Shown here: positions 26,082 to 35,452 of the stretch, piece after piece
How the letters are laid out: the number at the start of each line of letters is the position of its first letter
How positions within the stretch are numbered: position 1 is the stretch's first letter
From: an uncultured Archangium sp.
GTDB lineage: Bacteria > Myxococcota > Myxococcia > Myxococcales > Myxococcaceae
Reading direction: 5' to 3'
Assembly: GCA_903905455.1 (NCBI GenBank)
Contig: CAIVGN010000225.1
Location: 25,473 to 89,472, forward strand
DNA length: 64,000 nt
The notes under the pieces: generated by a model
The model's input: only the letters and a program-made list of their open reading frames with translations
Databases searched by the model: none
Told to the model about the DNA's origin: nothing
Translations under genes and position numbers: made by a program

Positions 26082-29000
26082 ATGAACCGAAGCGCTTCGC
26101 GTCGTCCCGCCGTGCTCCGTGCCGTGGTGCCCCTGGTGCTGCTCCTCGCCGGTTGCCGCAACCTGGAGATCGACCCGCCTCCCCAGCGCGGAGGGCTGAC
26201 CGCGGTGCTCGACCTCCAGGGCCACCTCGCGCTCGAGGGCCAGGCCGTCGACGCCCTCGACGCCGCCGGCAGCCGGCTCACCCAGCGCACCGACGCCACC
26301 GGGCGCTTCGCGTTCTCCGACCTGCTGCCCGGCGTCTACACCGTGTCCCTCAAGCTGCCGGGCTTCGCGGCGCTGGTGGTGCCGTCGGTGCGCGTGACCT
26401 CCGGCGCGCCCATCGACCTCGGCACGCTGACCCCCGACTGGCTCGCGGGCACGCCGGCCGAGGCCACGCTGCTGGGCAAGGTGGGCGTCATGGGCGGCAG
26501 CGGCGACGTCACCGGCGCGGTGGTGGAGTTCCTCCTCGCGGGCCAGAAGATCGCCGCCACCTCGGTCACCAGCGACGGCAACTTCGTGCAGCGGTTGCCC
26601 CCGGGCACGTACACCCTGCGCGCCTCGCACCCCTGGTACCAGGTGGGCACGCTGGCCGACGTGGTGCTGGGCGAAGGCGAGACGAAGGACCTCACGGCCA
26701 CGCCGGTGCTCATGGCGTTGAACCCGGCGACCCTCGTCGGCGCCCTGCTCATCGAGCGTGAGGGCCTGGCGCCCGTGCCGGCCGCGAACGTCACCGTCAA
26801 CTTCGGCACCGGCACCCAGCCCAGCGACGCCCAGGGCCGCTTCTCCATCGGCGGCCTGGCCCCGGGCCCGCGCGAGGTGCGCTTCGGGCTCGATCGCTAC
26901 CACGACGTCGTCCCCTTCCGCTCGGTGGTGCTCGAGCCGGGCAAGACCGCCGACCTGGGCACCATCACCCTGCGCCTGGTGCGCGGCACCATCGTCGGCT
27001 CGGTGAAGATGGCCGACAACAGCTCGGCGGCGGGCGTGGCCATCGAAGTCAGCGGCCGGACCTACTCCACCACCGCGGCCTCCGACCTGACCGACCCGTC
27101 GCTGGGCCGCTTCGAGCTGCGCGACATTCCTTCCGGCAGCTACGACGTCGTGGCGCGCCGCGAGAAGTTCAGCCCCGCCACGGCCAACGTCACCGTCGTC
27201 GACGACACCCCGGTCGACACCGGCCTGCTCACGCTCACCCTGTTGCAGGGCGACTTCGACATCGACGACGGCGACTCCCTCAACCTGGGCGGCTTCACCC
27301 GCACCCAGCCGGTGACGCTCGACTTCAACAAGTTCCCCAGCACCGGCGTGGCCAGCTACCGCGCGTCGGAAGACTCGACCTTCGGGGCCGACACCCAGGC
27401 CTTCGCGCCGTACACCGGCAGCACCCAGCCCTTCGTGCTCTCGGCCGTCGACGGGCTCAAGACGGTCTACGCGCAGTACAAGGACGGCGCCGGGGCCATC
27501 AGCCGCGTCTTCAGCAGCTCCATCAAGCTCGACACCGTGGCCCCCACGCTGAGCCAGGTGCTCTTCGACGCCACCAGCCCCACGGGCACCACGCCGCGCT
27601 TCACCCGCTTCTCGCAGAACCTCTCGCTGCAGATCTCCGGCTCCGACGTCGGCTCGACGCTGGCGCGCATGCGCGTGGGGGAGACGGTCAACGGCGCCGG
27701 CACCGTGCAGGGCGTGCCCGACGCCTACCGCTCGCCCACCACGCTGGTGCGCAGCTCGCTGCTCGACGGCCCGCAGCCGGTGTGGGTGCAGCTCATCGAC
27801 GGTGCGGGCAACGTCAGCCCGGCCCGCAGCGACACCATCATCGTCGACACCCAGGAGCCGTCCGGCTCCATCACCATTCCGCGCGGCGCGCTGGCCGAGG
27901 TCGACGGCTTCACCAACCAGGTCATCACCACCATCAACGTCACCACCAGCGCCGAGCCCGACGGGGGCACGGTGTTCATCAAGCTGGCCAACGCCAACGG
28001 CAGCGACCTCAACGCGGCGCTGCTCCAGCCCTCGCGCTCGCAGCTCTCGTGGTTCCTCGACCCGGTGGACGGCGCGAAGACGGTCTACGCGCTCTTCCAG
28101 GACGCCGCGGGCAACGTGGCCGTCACCGAGGCCAGCGCCAGCATCACCCTCGACCGCGTCGCGCCCAACCCGGCGAGCGCGACGCTCACCTCGCCTTCCA
28201 TCACCAACTCGCGGGACGCGGGCCTCACGCTGACCACCAACGCCGCCGACCTCGCGCCGCGGCCGCTGACGGTGTCCGAGAACCCGTACTTCCAGGGGGC
28301 CGACGCCGGCGCCTTCCCCGCGCTCTCCACGCTGCAGTACCTGCTGTCGGACAGCGACGGCGACAAGACGCTCTACGTGCGCTTCCGCGACCGCGCCGGC
28401 AACGACGCCTTCTCGTCGGTGGGCGTGCGCCTCGACCGCGTCGCCCCCACGCTCTCGCTCTCGGTGCTGGGCACGCTCGCCGACGGGGCGCGCAGCGCCG
28501 AGTTGACGGCCCAGGCCACCGTCGACGTCACCCTGCTGACCAACGAGACCGCCTGGTACGTGCTGGGCAACGAGACCCTCACCTGTCCCCAGGCCAGCTC
28601 CGCCACCTGGCTGCCGCTCAGCCAGTCGACGCTCACCGCCCAGTCGCTGACCGGCGCCCTCTCGCCGCGCCAGGTGAAGGCCTGCGTGCGTGACGCGGCG
28701 GGCAACGTCACCGGCCCGGTGTCGGCCAGCATCGCGCTCGACGCCAGCACCCCCACCGGCTGCGGCCTGACGCTCAGCGGTTCCCGCGCCGACACCACCG
28801 CTGCGCCGCCCGCGGGCTTCACCGCCAAGCCCAACGTGCGCGTGGCGCTCACCGGCTGCAGCGAGGTGCCCTACGAGATCGCCCTCACCCAGGACGTGAG
28901 CATCTCGTGCAGCAGCGCCTCGTCGCTCTCGTGGCAGCGCTACTCGGCGACCTCCTCGCTCAACTACCTGCTCTCGGGTGGCGAAGGCAGCAACACCGTG

Positions 29001-32000
29001 CGCGGCTGCGTGCGCGACCAGGCGCGCAACACCGGGAGCATCGCCGCCTCGAGCATCACCCTCGACACCGTGCCCCCGCAGTCGCCGTACCTCTCCATCG
29101 ACACCGGGGCCGCGTACATCAACGACGCCACCGCGCTCGTTCGGGGGGGCAACATCGGCAGCGTGGTGGGCCTCGTCTCGGGCGCCACCGAGTGGTCCCT
29201 GAGCGAAGACGCCACGGGCGCGGGATTCACCACCTGGGACCCGTACGCCGCGACCCCGCGCGACTTCCGCTTCGCGGGCACCGGGGTGCGCAACCTCTAC
29301 GCCGTGTTCCGCGACGCGGTGGGCAACTGGAGCGCGGTGGCCTTCGACGCCATCGACATCGACCGCACGCCGCCCGACGTGAGCGCGGCCACGGTGTCGC
29401 TCTCGTCGACCGCGCCCAACGTCGACTTCACCAACAGCGTCTCGGTGACCGCCGAGCTGCGCGGCACCTCGGCCGACACCTGGCAGGTGAAGCTCGCGGA
29501 GGCCTCGACCACCGCGTGCTCCGCGGCCACCGTCAGCGGCGTCAACGCGGTGCCGGCGACGCGCTTCTACACGTTCCTCCTGAGCTCCGGCGACGGGCTC
29601 AAGCGCCTGTGCGTGCAGTACCTCGATCTCGCGGGCAACGCGTCCACGACGCTGGTCACCGACACCATCACCCTCGACACCACGCCGCCCACCACGATGC
29701 GCATCGTCACCCAGCCCTCGGTGGTCAGCCTGGACGCGGGCACCGGCTTCCCGGTGGAGGTCGCGGCGCTTTCCACCGACACCTCCACCGTCACCTACGA
29801 GCAGCTGGGCGGCACGCTCACCTCGTGGACCACCACCAGCACCACCGCGACCACGCCGAAGATCCTCTTCTCGTTCACCCTGGCCAACACCGGCGCGCAG
29901 CTGGGCACGGCCAACGACCTGCAGCTGCGGGCCCGCGACGAAGCGGGCAACGTCAGCGGCGTGTCGTCGGTGCTGGTGACGGCGGACACCGTGCCGCCCG
30001 CGCAGGTGCAGACCGACCCGTCGTGGGTGGACAACACCAACGGCGCCTCGACGCTCTACTGGCAGAGCTCGACCCAGGCCGACGTGGCCTACGACCTCGT
30101 GGCCTACGGCAGCAGCGCGGTGGACCTCACCGGCAGCTTCGCCTCGCAGGGCATCTCGCCGGTGCGCACCCCGCCGGTGACCAACTTCACCTTGAGCAAC
30201 CTCCCCAACGGCTCGCCGGTCTACGTGAGCGTGACGCCCGTCGACGCGGCGGGGAACAAGGGCACGCCGAGCACCTCGCTGCTGCTCCAGGCCAACGAGG
30301 TGTCGCCGAACATCATCACCACGCTCTCCCTGGGCAACTTCGCCGCGGGGCGCCTGGCGTCGCTGGGCACGGCCCTCTACGTGGCGGGCACCGAGATGAC
30401 CGCGGCCGAAGGCGGGACGTGCACCGGCAACAGCGCGCTGCAGGTGGTCGACATGCGCTCGATGACCGCGCCGGTGCAGAACGGCGGCATCGTGACCAGC
30501 CCGGCCGTGCCGCGAAAGGTCGGAGCGGTGAAGGTCTTCGTCGACCAGGTGACGTGCACCGCCAACGCGCAGAACGTGGACGTGCTGGTCGACGGCATCC
30601 ACCTCTTCCTCGTCGCCGGCAAGCGGGTGCACATCTTCGACCTGAGCGACCCGCTGTCGCCGGTGGAGTTGACGGCCGTGGGCGGGGTCGACCTCTCGAG
30701 CCTGGGGGCCACCTTCAATGCCAGCAGCGCCTCGGTGCAGGGAGACCGGTTGTTCATCAACTCCCTCACCCCCAACACCATGGCGGTGCTCAGCCTGGCC
30801 AGGTTGTACGACGACGTCGCTGCGACGCGCCCGACGTCGGCAGATCTCATGGCCTCGGCTTCCGCCGGGGGGACGGCCTCGGCGATGGTGCTCAGCCGCA
30901 ACCGCGCGATGGCCTTCGGCAGCAGCGGAGGTGGCGGGAGCACGCACTACAACGTGGGCGGCGTGCTCGATGGAGGCCTGCCCGACGCGGGCACCGCGGT
31001 CACCGGGAGCATCGCGGTCGTCGGCACGGGCAACGCCATCAACGTGTCGTCGCGGCCGGTGGTCTCGGGCAACTACCTCTACGGGGTCGGCGGGAGCTTC
31101 GGCTTCAGCGTCTTCGACCTCACCACCTCGTGGTCGGCGACGGGCTCACCGGTCAACTTCCCCGCGGTCGGGGTCTCGACCACCTACGGCAGCGGGCAGT
31201 TCGAGGTGCACGGCACCGAGGCCTTCGCGGTCGACCTGAACAAGTACCTCCACGGCATCGACCTGACCGACGCGACGCTGCACCGCGAGACGTCGGGGTA
31301 CACGCTCGACCCCGCCTTCGATGGGCACGGCTTCGGCTCGCACGTGCTGACGCACGGCAACTACCTCGCCGTGGCCGCGGGCAGCATGGTGACCTTCCTC
31401 GAGACGGCGACGCCCCGCGCGATGCGGCTGCGCAGTTCGCTGGTGGGCACGGGCTACCGTCCGGCGCTGCAGGGTGGCTTCGTGGTGACCTCGGGGCAGT
31501 ACACCGCCTACGACGTGCAGTCCGGCACGCAACCGGTGCTCGTCTCGCAGACGGGCACTTCGCTCACCTGCTCGTCGGGGTTCGCCATGCTCGACGACAC
31601 CGAGGTGCTCGCGGTGGGCCCCCGCGTGATGTTGATCAACCACGAGGCCGAGTTCGACCGCAACGCGACCACCTTCCACGCGCCGCTCGACGTGGCCATG
31701 ATGTCGCTGGCTGGCCGGGTCACCGACGCGGACGCCGTGGGCAACCGGCTCGTCGTCACCCAGGTGCGCACCACCGCGCCGGCGGGCGTGTACCTCGAGG
31801 TGTTCGACGCGCGAAAGCAACGCGATCGAAACGTGCTCACCAGCCTGGCCGCCACCGACACCCGGGGCGCGTTCCTGCTCGCGGGCTCCTCGTCGTCCGT
31901 GTTGGCGGTGCCCGAGACGACCATGTGGGGCTCCTACGCCGTGGTGACCATCGACGGCGTGAGCAGCGCGACCAACGTGTTCGTCGTCGACCTGCGTGCA

Positions 32001-32504
32001 CTCCTCGACGACGACGCGACGACCACCACGCCGGTGCTGACGAGCTCGTTCACCATCAACGACGGCCTGAGCTACCCACGGCCCCGCACCACGAGCATCT
32101 TCTACCCGTACGCGGCCATCGCGACCTCCGCCGGCGTGTACGTCTACGACCTGAGCGGCTCGCTCGACACCAACGCCTCGACCACGCAGAAGCTGACGCC
32201 GGAGAAGGTCTTCGCCTCGGGCTTCCAGTTCGACTCGACCGCGGTCTTCGGCAGCTACCTCTTCGCGGTGCCCAGCAGCGCCACCTCCGGGATCCTGCCC
32301 ACGGGCATGCCGGTCTACGACCTGAGCGCCCCGAGCCCGACGAACTGGGTCCAGACGACGAGCATGCCCATCATCCTCAAGGCCGGCAGCCAGTGCGTCA
32401 TCATCGGCGACACCGCTCGCCTGCCGAAAAACGGCATCGTGGTGAAGGGCTCACGGGCGTGGATGAACATCGAGAACACGCTCCGGGAGATCTCCCTGGA
32501 GTGA
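26082..32504 (+). CDS. Giant surface lipoprotein: carboxypeptidase-regulatory, Ig-like and LVIVD-like propeller regions
   Basis: 2,140 residues. Signal peptide with a good lipobox (LVLLLAGC). Residues about 40-390 hold four to five carboxypeptidase-regulatory-like beta domains (TDATGRFAFSDLLPGVYTVS, SDAQGRFSIGGLAPG). Residues about 400-1400 contain some ten repeats ending in motifs such as VYALFQDAAGNVA and LYVRFRDRAGND, the bacterial Ig-like pattern in which each domain closes with DxxGN. From about residue 1405 a beta-propeller with LVIVD-like blades (HIFDLSDPLSPVE, VFDLTTSW, VYDLSAPSP) completes the protein. It is probably an outer-membrane adhesin or stalk. The gene stands alone between 50- and 110-base gaps. 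Confidence 0.8.
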   Translation: MNRSASRRPAVLRAVVPLVLLLAGCRNLEIDPPPQRGGLTAVLDLQGHLALEGQAVDALDAAGSRLTQRTDATGRFAFSDLLPGVYTVSLKLPGFAALVVPSVRVTSGAPIDLGTLTPDWLAGTPAEATLLGKVGVMGGSGDVTGAVVEFLLAGQKIAATSVTSDGNFVQRLPPGTYTLRASHPWYQVGTLADVVLGEGETKDLTATPVLMALNPATLVGALLIEREGLAPVPAANVTVNFGTGTQPSDAQGRFSIGGLAPGPREVRFGLDRYHDVVPFRSVVLEPGKTADLGTITLRLVRGTIVGSVKMADNSSAAGVAIEVSGRTYSTTAASDLTDPSLGRFELRDIPSGSYDVVARREKFSPATANVTVVDDTPVDTGLLTLTLLQGDFDIDDGDSLNLGGFTRTQPVTLDFNKFPSTGVASYRASEDSTFGADTQAFAPYTGSTQPFVLSAVDGLKTVYAQYKDGAGAISRVFSSSIKLDTVAPTLSQVLFDATSPTGTTPRFTRFSQNLSLQISGSDVGSTLARMRVGETVNGAGTVQGVPDAYRSPTTLVRSSLLDGPQPVWVQLIDGAGNVSPARSDTIIVDTQEPSGSITIPRGALAEVDGFTNQVITTINVTTSAEPDGGTVFIKLANANGSDLNAALLQPSRSQLSWFLDPVDGAKTVYALFQDAAGNVAVTEASASITLDRVAPNPASATLTSPSITNSRDAGLTLTTNAADLAPRPLTVSENPYFQGADAGAFPALSTLQYLLSDSDGDKTLYVRFRDRAGNDAFSSVGVRLDRVAPTLSLSVLGTLADGARSAELTAQATVDVTLLTNETAWYVLGNETLTCPQASSATWLPLSQSTLTAQSLTGALSPRQVKACVRDAAGNVTGPVSASIALDASTPTGCGLTLSGSRADTTAAPPAGFTAKPNVRVALTGCSEVPYEIALTQDVSISCSSASSLSWQRYSATSSLNYLLSGGEGSNTVRGCVRDQARNTGSIAASSITLDTVPPQSPYLSIDTGAAYINDATALVRGGNIGSVVGLVSGATEWSLSEDATGAGFTTWDPYAATPRDFRFAGTGVRNLYAVFRDAVGNWSAVAFDAIDIDRTPPDVSAATVSLSSTAPNVDFTNSVSVTAELRGTSADTWQVKLAEASTTACSAATVSGVNAVPATRFYTFLLSSGDGLKRLCVQYLDLAGNASTTLVTDTITLDTTPPTTMRIVTQPSVVSLDAGTGFPVEVAALSTDTSTVTYEQLGGTLTSWTTTSTTATTPKILFSFTLANTGAQLGTANDLQLRARDEAGNVSGVSSVLVTADTVPPAQVQTDPSWVDNTNGASTLYWQSSTQADVAYDLVAYGSSAVDLTGSFASQGISPVRTPPVTNFTLSNLPNGSPVYVSVTPVDAAGNKGTPSTSLLLQANEVSPNIITTLSLGNFAAGRLASLGTALYVAGTEMTAAEGGTCTGNSALQVVDMRSMTAPVQNGGIVTSPAVPRKVGAVKVFVDQVTCTANAQNVDVLVDGIHLFLVAGKRVHIFDLSDPLSPVELTAVGGVDLSSLGATFNASSASVQGDRLFINSLTPNTMAVLSLARLYDDVAATRPTSADLMASASAGGTASAMVLSRNRAMAFGSSGGGGSTHYNVGGVLDGGLPDAGTAVTGSIAVVGTGNAINVSSRPVVSGNYLYGVGGSFGFSVFDLTTSWSATGSPVNFPAVGVSTTYGSGQFEVHGTEAFAVDLNKYLHGIDLTDATLHRETSGYTLDPAFDGHGFGSHVLTHGNYLAVAAGSMVTFLETATPRAMRLRSSLVGTGYRPALQGGFVVTSGQYTAYDVQSGTQPVLVSQTGTSLTCSSGFAMLDDTEVLAVGPRVMLINHEAEFDRNATTFHAPLDVAMMSLAGRVTDADAVGNRLVVTQVRTTAPAGVYLEVFDARKQRDRNVLTSLAATDTRGAFLLAGSSSSVLAVPETTMWGSYAVVTIDGVSSATNVFVVDLRALLDDDATTTTPVLTSSFTINDGLSYPRPRTTSIFYPYAAIATSAGVYVYDLSGSLDTNASTTQKLTPEKVFASGFQFDSTAVFGSYLFAVPSSATSGILPTGMPVYDLSAPSPTNWVQTTSMPIILKAGSQCVIIGDTARLPKNGIVVKGSRAWMNIENTLREISLE

Positions 32505-32617
32505 GCGGGCCCGCGAAGCCCACCATTCGGGCTGGCGGCGGGCGAGGGGAGGACGGGCGCCGCGAAGCTTGCTGAGCTCCCGTGAGCCGTGGCGGGGGGC
32601 CCGCGGCCCCAGCCCGC

Positions 32618-33214
32618 ATGATCCGATGGCTGGCGATGGCGGGGCTGTGCGTGGCGGCGACGGTGCAGGCCGAGGAGCCGTGGCGCGCGGTGCGCCGCGA
32701 TGGCGCGTTGTCCGTCGAATCGCGGCCCGCGGGCGCCGGCGGGTACCTCGAGTTCCGGGTCATCACCCACAGCGCCGCGCCCCCGCTGGCCCTGGCCGAC
32801 GCCGTGTGGCGCTGGAATGCCCAGGGCGTCGAGGGGCGCATGGTGGAGCAGCGCCTGGTGCTCAGCGAGGCGCCCCGGGAGAAGCTGGTGTGGCAGCTGC
32901 TGCACCCCCCGGTGGTGGAGCGCCGCGAGGCCCTGGTGCGCTTTCGCCGGGACGACGCCAACGACGCGGTGCACATCGCCTACGAGTCGGAGGCCGGCCC
33001 CACGCCCCTGGGGCAGCGCGCGCAACCGGCGGTGCGGGTGACGGTGCGCGGCTCGTGGCGCTTCGAGGTCGAGGGCGCAGGCTCGACCCGCGTGGAGCAC
33101 CGCTGCCTGAGTGACCCCGGCGGCGGCCTGCCCTCGTGGCTGGTGAAGGGCGCGCAGGAGGACATGGCCGTGGCCCTCGTCCGCGAAGCGGTGCAGCGCG
33201 CCGAAGGGCGCTGA
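32618..33214 (+). CDS. Secreted START/SRPBCC-like domain protein
   Basis: 198 residues from the ATG at 32618; an upstream start at 32582 is possible. After a signal peptide (WLAMAGLCVAATVQA) comes a single alpha/beta domain with WQLLHPPVVERREALVRFRR and a C-terminal helix (GLPSWLVKGAQEDM), as in bacterial START-like proteins that bind lipids or hydrophobic ligands. The cyclase gene begins 14 bases after its stop on the same strand, so they are probably co-transcribed. A second START-like gene lies at 60753. Confidence 0.72.
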   Translation: MIRWLAMAGLCVAATVQAEEPWRAVRRDGALSVESRPAGAGGYLEFRVITHSAAPPLALADAVWRWNAQGVEGRMVEQRLVLSEAPREKLVWQLLHPPVVERREALVRFRRDDANDAVHIAYESEAGPTPLGQRAQPAVRVTVRGSWRFEVEGAGSTRVEHRCLSDPGGGLPSWLVKGAQEDMAVALVREAVQRAEGR

Positions 33215-33228
33215 GGCATCATCGGGGC

Positions 33229-34401
33229 ATGCCCTTTCACCCCACGGTGCAGTCCCTCTTCGACTGGTTGGTGGACGGCGCGCCCGGGGCCTCGACGCCC
33301 ATGGCGGTGCTGGAGCGCTTCGGGCCGGACCTGGTGAGCGCCGGCGTGCCGCTGGAGCGCATGGCCGCCTTCGTGCGCACGCTGCACCCCTCGGTGATGG
33401 GCCGCCGCTTCCTGTGGGAGCGCGGCGTGGACAAGGTGCAGGCGCAAGAGGCCTCGTGGGAGCTGCTCTCGTCGCCGATGTTCCTCCAGAGCCCGGTGGC
33501 CCAGGTCTTCGCCAGCGCCGAGGTGCTGCGGCAGAAGCTCGAGCCCGGCGCGCGCCTCACCTCGTCGGACACGCTGGCGTTACGCGACGCGGGCTTCACC
33601 GAGTTGGTGGTCTTCCCCCTCAAGTTCATGGGCGGCTCGACGCACGCCATCACCTTCGCCACGCGCTTTCCCGGCGGCTTCCTCGACGAGCACCTCGCGG
33701 CCCTCGGTCACGTGGTGCGCCCGCTCTCGCGCGTGGGCGAGACGCTGGCGCTGATGCGCACCGCGGTGAACCTGCTCAACGCCTACGTGGGCAACGACGC
33801 GGGCGATCGCATCTTGAAGGGGCAGATCCAACGCGGCGACACCCAGACCATCCGCTGCGTCATCTGGTTCTCCGACCTGCGCGGCTTCACCACGCTGTCC
33901 GGGGACCGCACCCCCAGGGACATCATCGGCATCTTGAACGAGTTCTTCGAGTGCCAGGTGCCGGCCATCGAGCACGAGGGGGGGCAGGTGCTCAAGTTCA
34001 TCGGCGACGGGCTGCTGGCGATGTTCCCGGTGACCGACACGGTCGACGCGCGCATGGCCGGCGAGGCCTCGGTGCGCGCCACCACCGCGGCCTTCGCGGC
34101 CCTGGGCAAGCTCAACGCGCTGCGGGCCACCCGGGGCGAGGAGCCGCTCGCCTTCGGCGTGGCCTTGCACCTGGGCGAGGTGGCCTACGGCAACATCGGC
34201 GGCGCCAGCCGGCTCGACTTCACCGCCATCGGCCCCGCGGTGAACCTCGCCTCGCGCATCGAGGGCATGACCGGGAAGCTGGGGAAGAAGGTGCTGCTCA
34301 GCGCCGCGCTCGCCAGCGCGCTCACCGTGCCCACCCGCAGCGTGGGCACGCACGAGCTCAAGGGCATCACCGGTCCCGTGGAGTTGTTCGAGCCCGCGTA
34401 G
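33229..34401 (+). CDS. Class III adenylate cyclase
   Basis: 390 residues. An N-terminal domain of about 190 residues of unknown type is followed by a complete cyclase catalytic domain. Metal-binding D216 (WFSDLRGF) and D260 (IGDGLLAMF), adenine-specifying K256 and D330 (LDFTAIG), and transition-state N339 and R343 (NLASR) are all in place, predicting cAMP rather than cGMP synthesis and activity as a homodimer. No transmembrane segment, so cytoplasmic. The N-terminal part (about residues 1-190) could be a sensor; it resembles the ligand-binding region placed before cyclase domains in myxobacteria and rhizobia. Confidence 0.9.
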   Translation: MPFHPTVQSLFDWLVDGAPGASTPMAVLERFGPDLVSAGVPLERMAAFVRTLHPSVMGRRFLWERGVDKVQAQEASWELLSSPMFLQSPVAQVFASAEVLRQKLEPGARLTSSDTLALRDAGFTELVVFPLKFMGGSTHAITFATRFPGGFLDEHLAALGHVVRPLSRVGETLALMRTAVNLLNAYVGNDAGDRILKGQIQRGDTQTIRCVIWFSDLRGFTTLSGDRTPRDIIGILNEFFECQVPAIEHEGGQVLKFIGDGLLAMFPVTDTVDARMAGEASVRATTAAFAALGKLNALRATRGEEPLAFGVALHLGEVAYGNIGGASRLDFTAIGPAVNLASRIEGMTGKLGKKVLLSAALASALTVPTRSVGTHELKGITGPVELFEPA

Positions 34402-34468
34402 CCGCCCGCGTCTCGAAGGTCAGGCTTGTGCGTTGCCGGCGTGAGCCCCGTCACCGACACTGCGCGCC

Positions 34469-34561
34469 ATGAACCTCGACGCCATGAACGAAGTGCACCT
34501 GGTGCAGCGCAAGGAACTGGCCGAGGTGTTGCTGGGCGCCGAGACGCGCAACGTGCCGTGA
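34469..34561 (+). pseudogene. Truncated scramblase/LURP-one-like fragment
   Basis: A 30-residue frame with ATG. The peptide (NEVHLVQRKELAEVLLGAET, then RN) closely resembles the first strands of phospholipid-scramblase-related proteins, where a conserved E/QRKELAE...GFETRN segment begins the domain. A stop follows two residues later and no matching continuation is seen downstream, so it is read as a remnant of a deleted gene. No ribosome site is evident. Confidence 0.4.
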
Positions 34562-34620
34562 AATGACCTCCGCGTGAACATTCCGTGGCACTCGTCCGGC
34601 CCGTCCCGGCCCGCGCTCCC

Positions 34621-35367
34621 TCAGCGCACCTCGGTCTGCCCCGCAGGCCAGCGTGCGCGCAGCGCCTCGGCGTCGAACTGCCCGCTGGCCTCGAGGCTCG
34701 CGTCGAAGAAGGCCGGGTCGAGGTCCGCGTAGGCGCTCGTGGGCCACCAGTGGCCTTCCTTGCCGGCCCACGCCGCGCCGCTGGGCTTGCTCCCCGTCAC
34801 GTCGAAGGTGTGCGCGGCCTGCACCGCGACCTCCGTGCCCGGCACGCCGTCCCCCCGGTTGAGCAGGCCCTCGGTGAAGTCGGCCTTCGTGCCGAAGCGC
34901 GTGCGGCCCCACTCGAAGTCGAGGCCCTCGCCGAGGAACGGGTCGAGCAAGGTGAGGTGCAGGGTGGGGCGCGGGGCCGGCTGCTCGCTCCAGGCCAGCT
35001 CGAGCCCGTGCGCCACGTGCGCCCCGGCGGAGTGCGCGATGACGTGCACGTGCGAGAGCCCGCGGCTGGCGATGACCTCGGCGATGGCCCGCCCTTCGCG
35101 GCGCCCGTTGACCGCCGCGCTCAGCTTGTCCACGGCCGCGTCGTGCCAGTCATAGGCGAGCACCTCGAGGCGGTCGGGCTCGGCGAAGCGCGGGCGCAGG
35201 GCCTCGGCCATGCCCGTCGCCCAGCGCCCGGGGCCGTCGCCGGAGCCGTGGATGATCAACAACCACACGTCGCGCGACGACGCCGCCGGGAGCTGGGCCT
35301 CGGAGGTGGGGGGTGGGGCACAGGACAGCGCGAGGAGAAGGACCGGGAGGAGCTGCCGCTTCGTCAT
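34621..35367 (-). CDS. Secreted alpha/beta hydrolase (lipase-like)
   Basis: 248 residues from the ATG at 35365-35367. A signal peptide ends at LLLALSC, so it may be lipid-anchored. The core has an early strand LLIIHGSGDGPGRW with an oxyanion-type HGSG turn, the nucleophile elbow VHVIAHSAGAHVAH (Ala in place of the usual first Gly), TLLDPFLG with the candidate acid, and GKEGHWWP with the candidate histidine. This fits a lipase or esterase acting in the envelope. It is divergent from the CxxCH protein, 85 bases away. Confidence 0.78.
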   Translation of the reverse strand: MTKRQLLPVLLLALSCAPPPTSEAQLPAASSRDVWLLIIHGSGDGPGRWATGMAEALRPRFAEPDRLEVLAYDWHDAAVDKLSAAVNGRREGRAIAEVIASRGLSHVHVIAHSAGAHVAHGLELAWSEQPAPRPTLHLTLLDPFLGEGLDFEWGRTRFGTKADFTEGLLNRGDGVPGTEVAVQAAHTFDVTGSKPSGAAWAGKEGHWWPTSAYADLDPAFFDASLEASGQFDAEALRARWPAGQTEVR

Positions 35368-35452
35368 CGCGCGCACGCCGCGTCGATACTCCCGGCGCGC
35401 GGCGCTGGCCACGAAGTTGACTTGGGTCGAGGGCTGGGCCCAAGTCGGCACC

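Noticed and set aside
25938..30947. Very long open frame on the minus strand (1,669 codons) opposite the giant lipoprotein
   Set aside because: Composition is Arg/Gly/His/Val-rich with no domains; it mirrors the real plus-strand gene codon by codon, as expected from GC-rich third positions.
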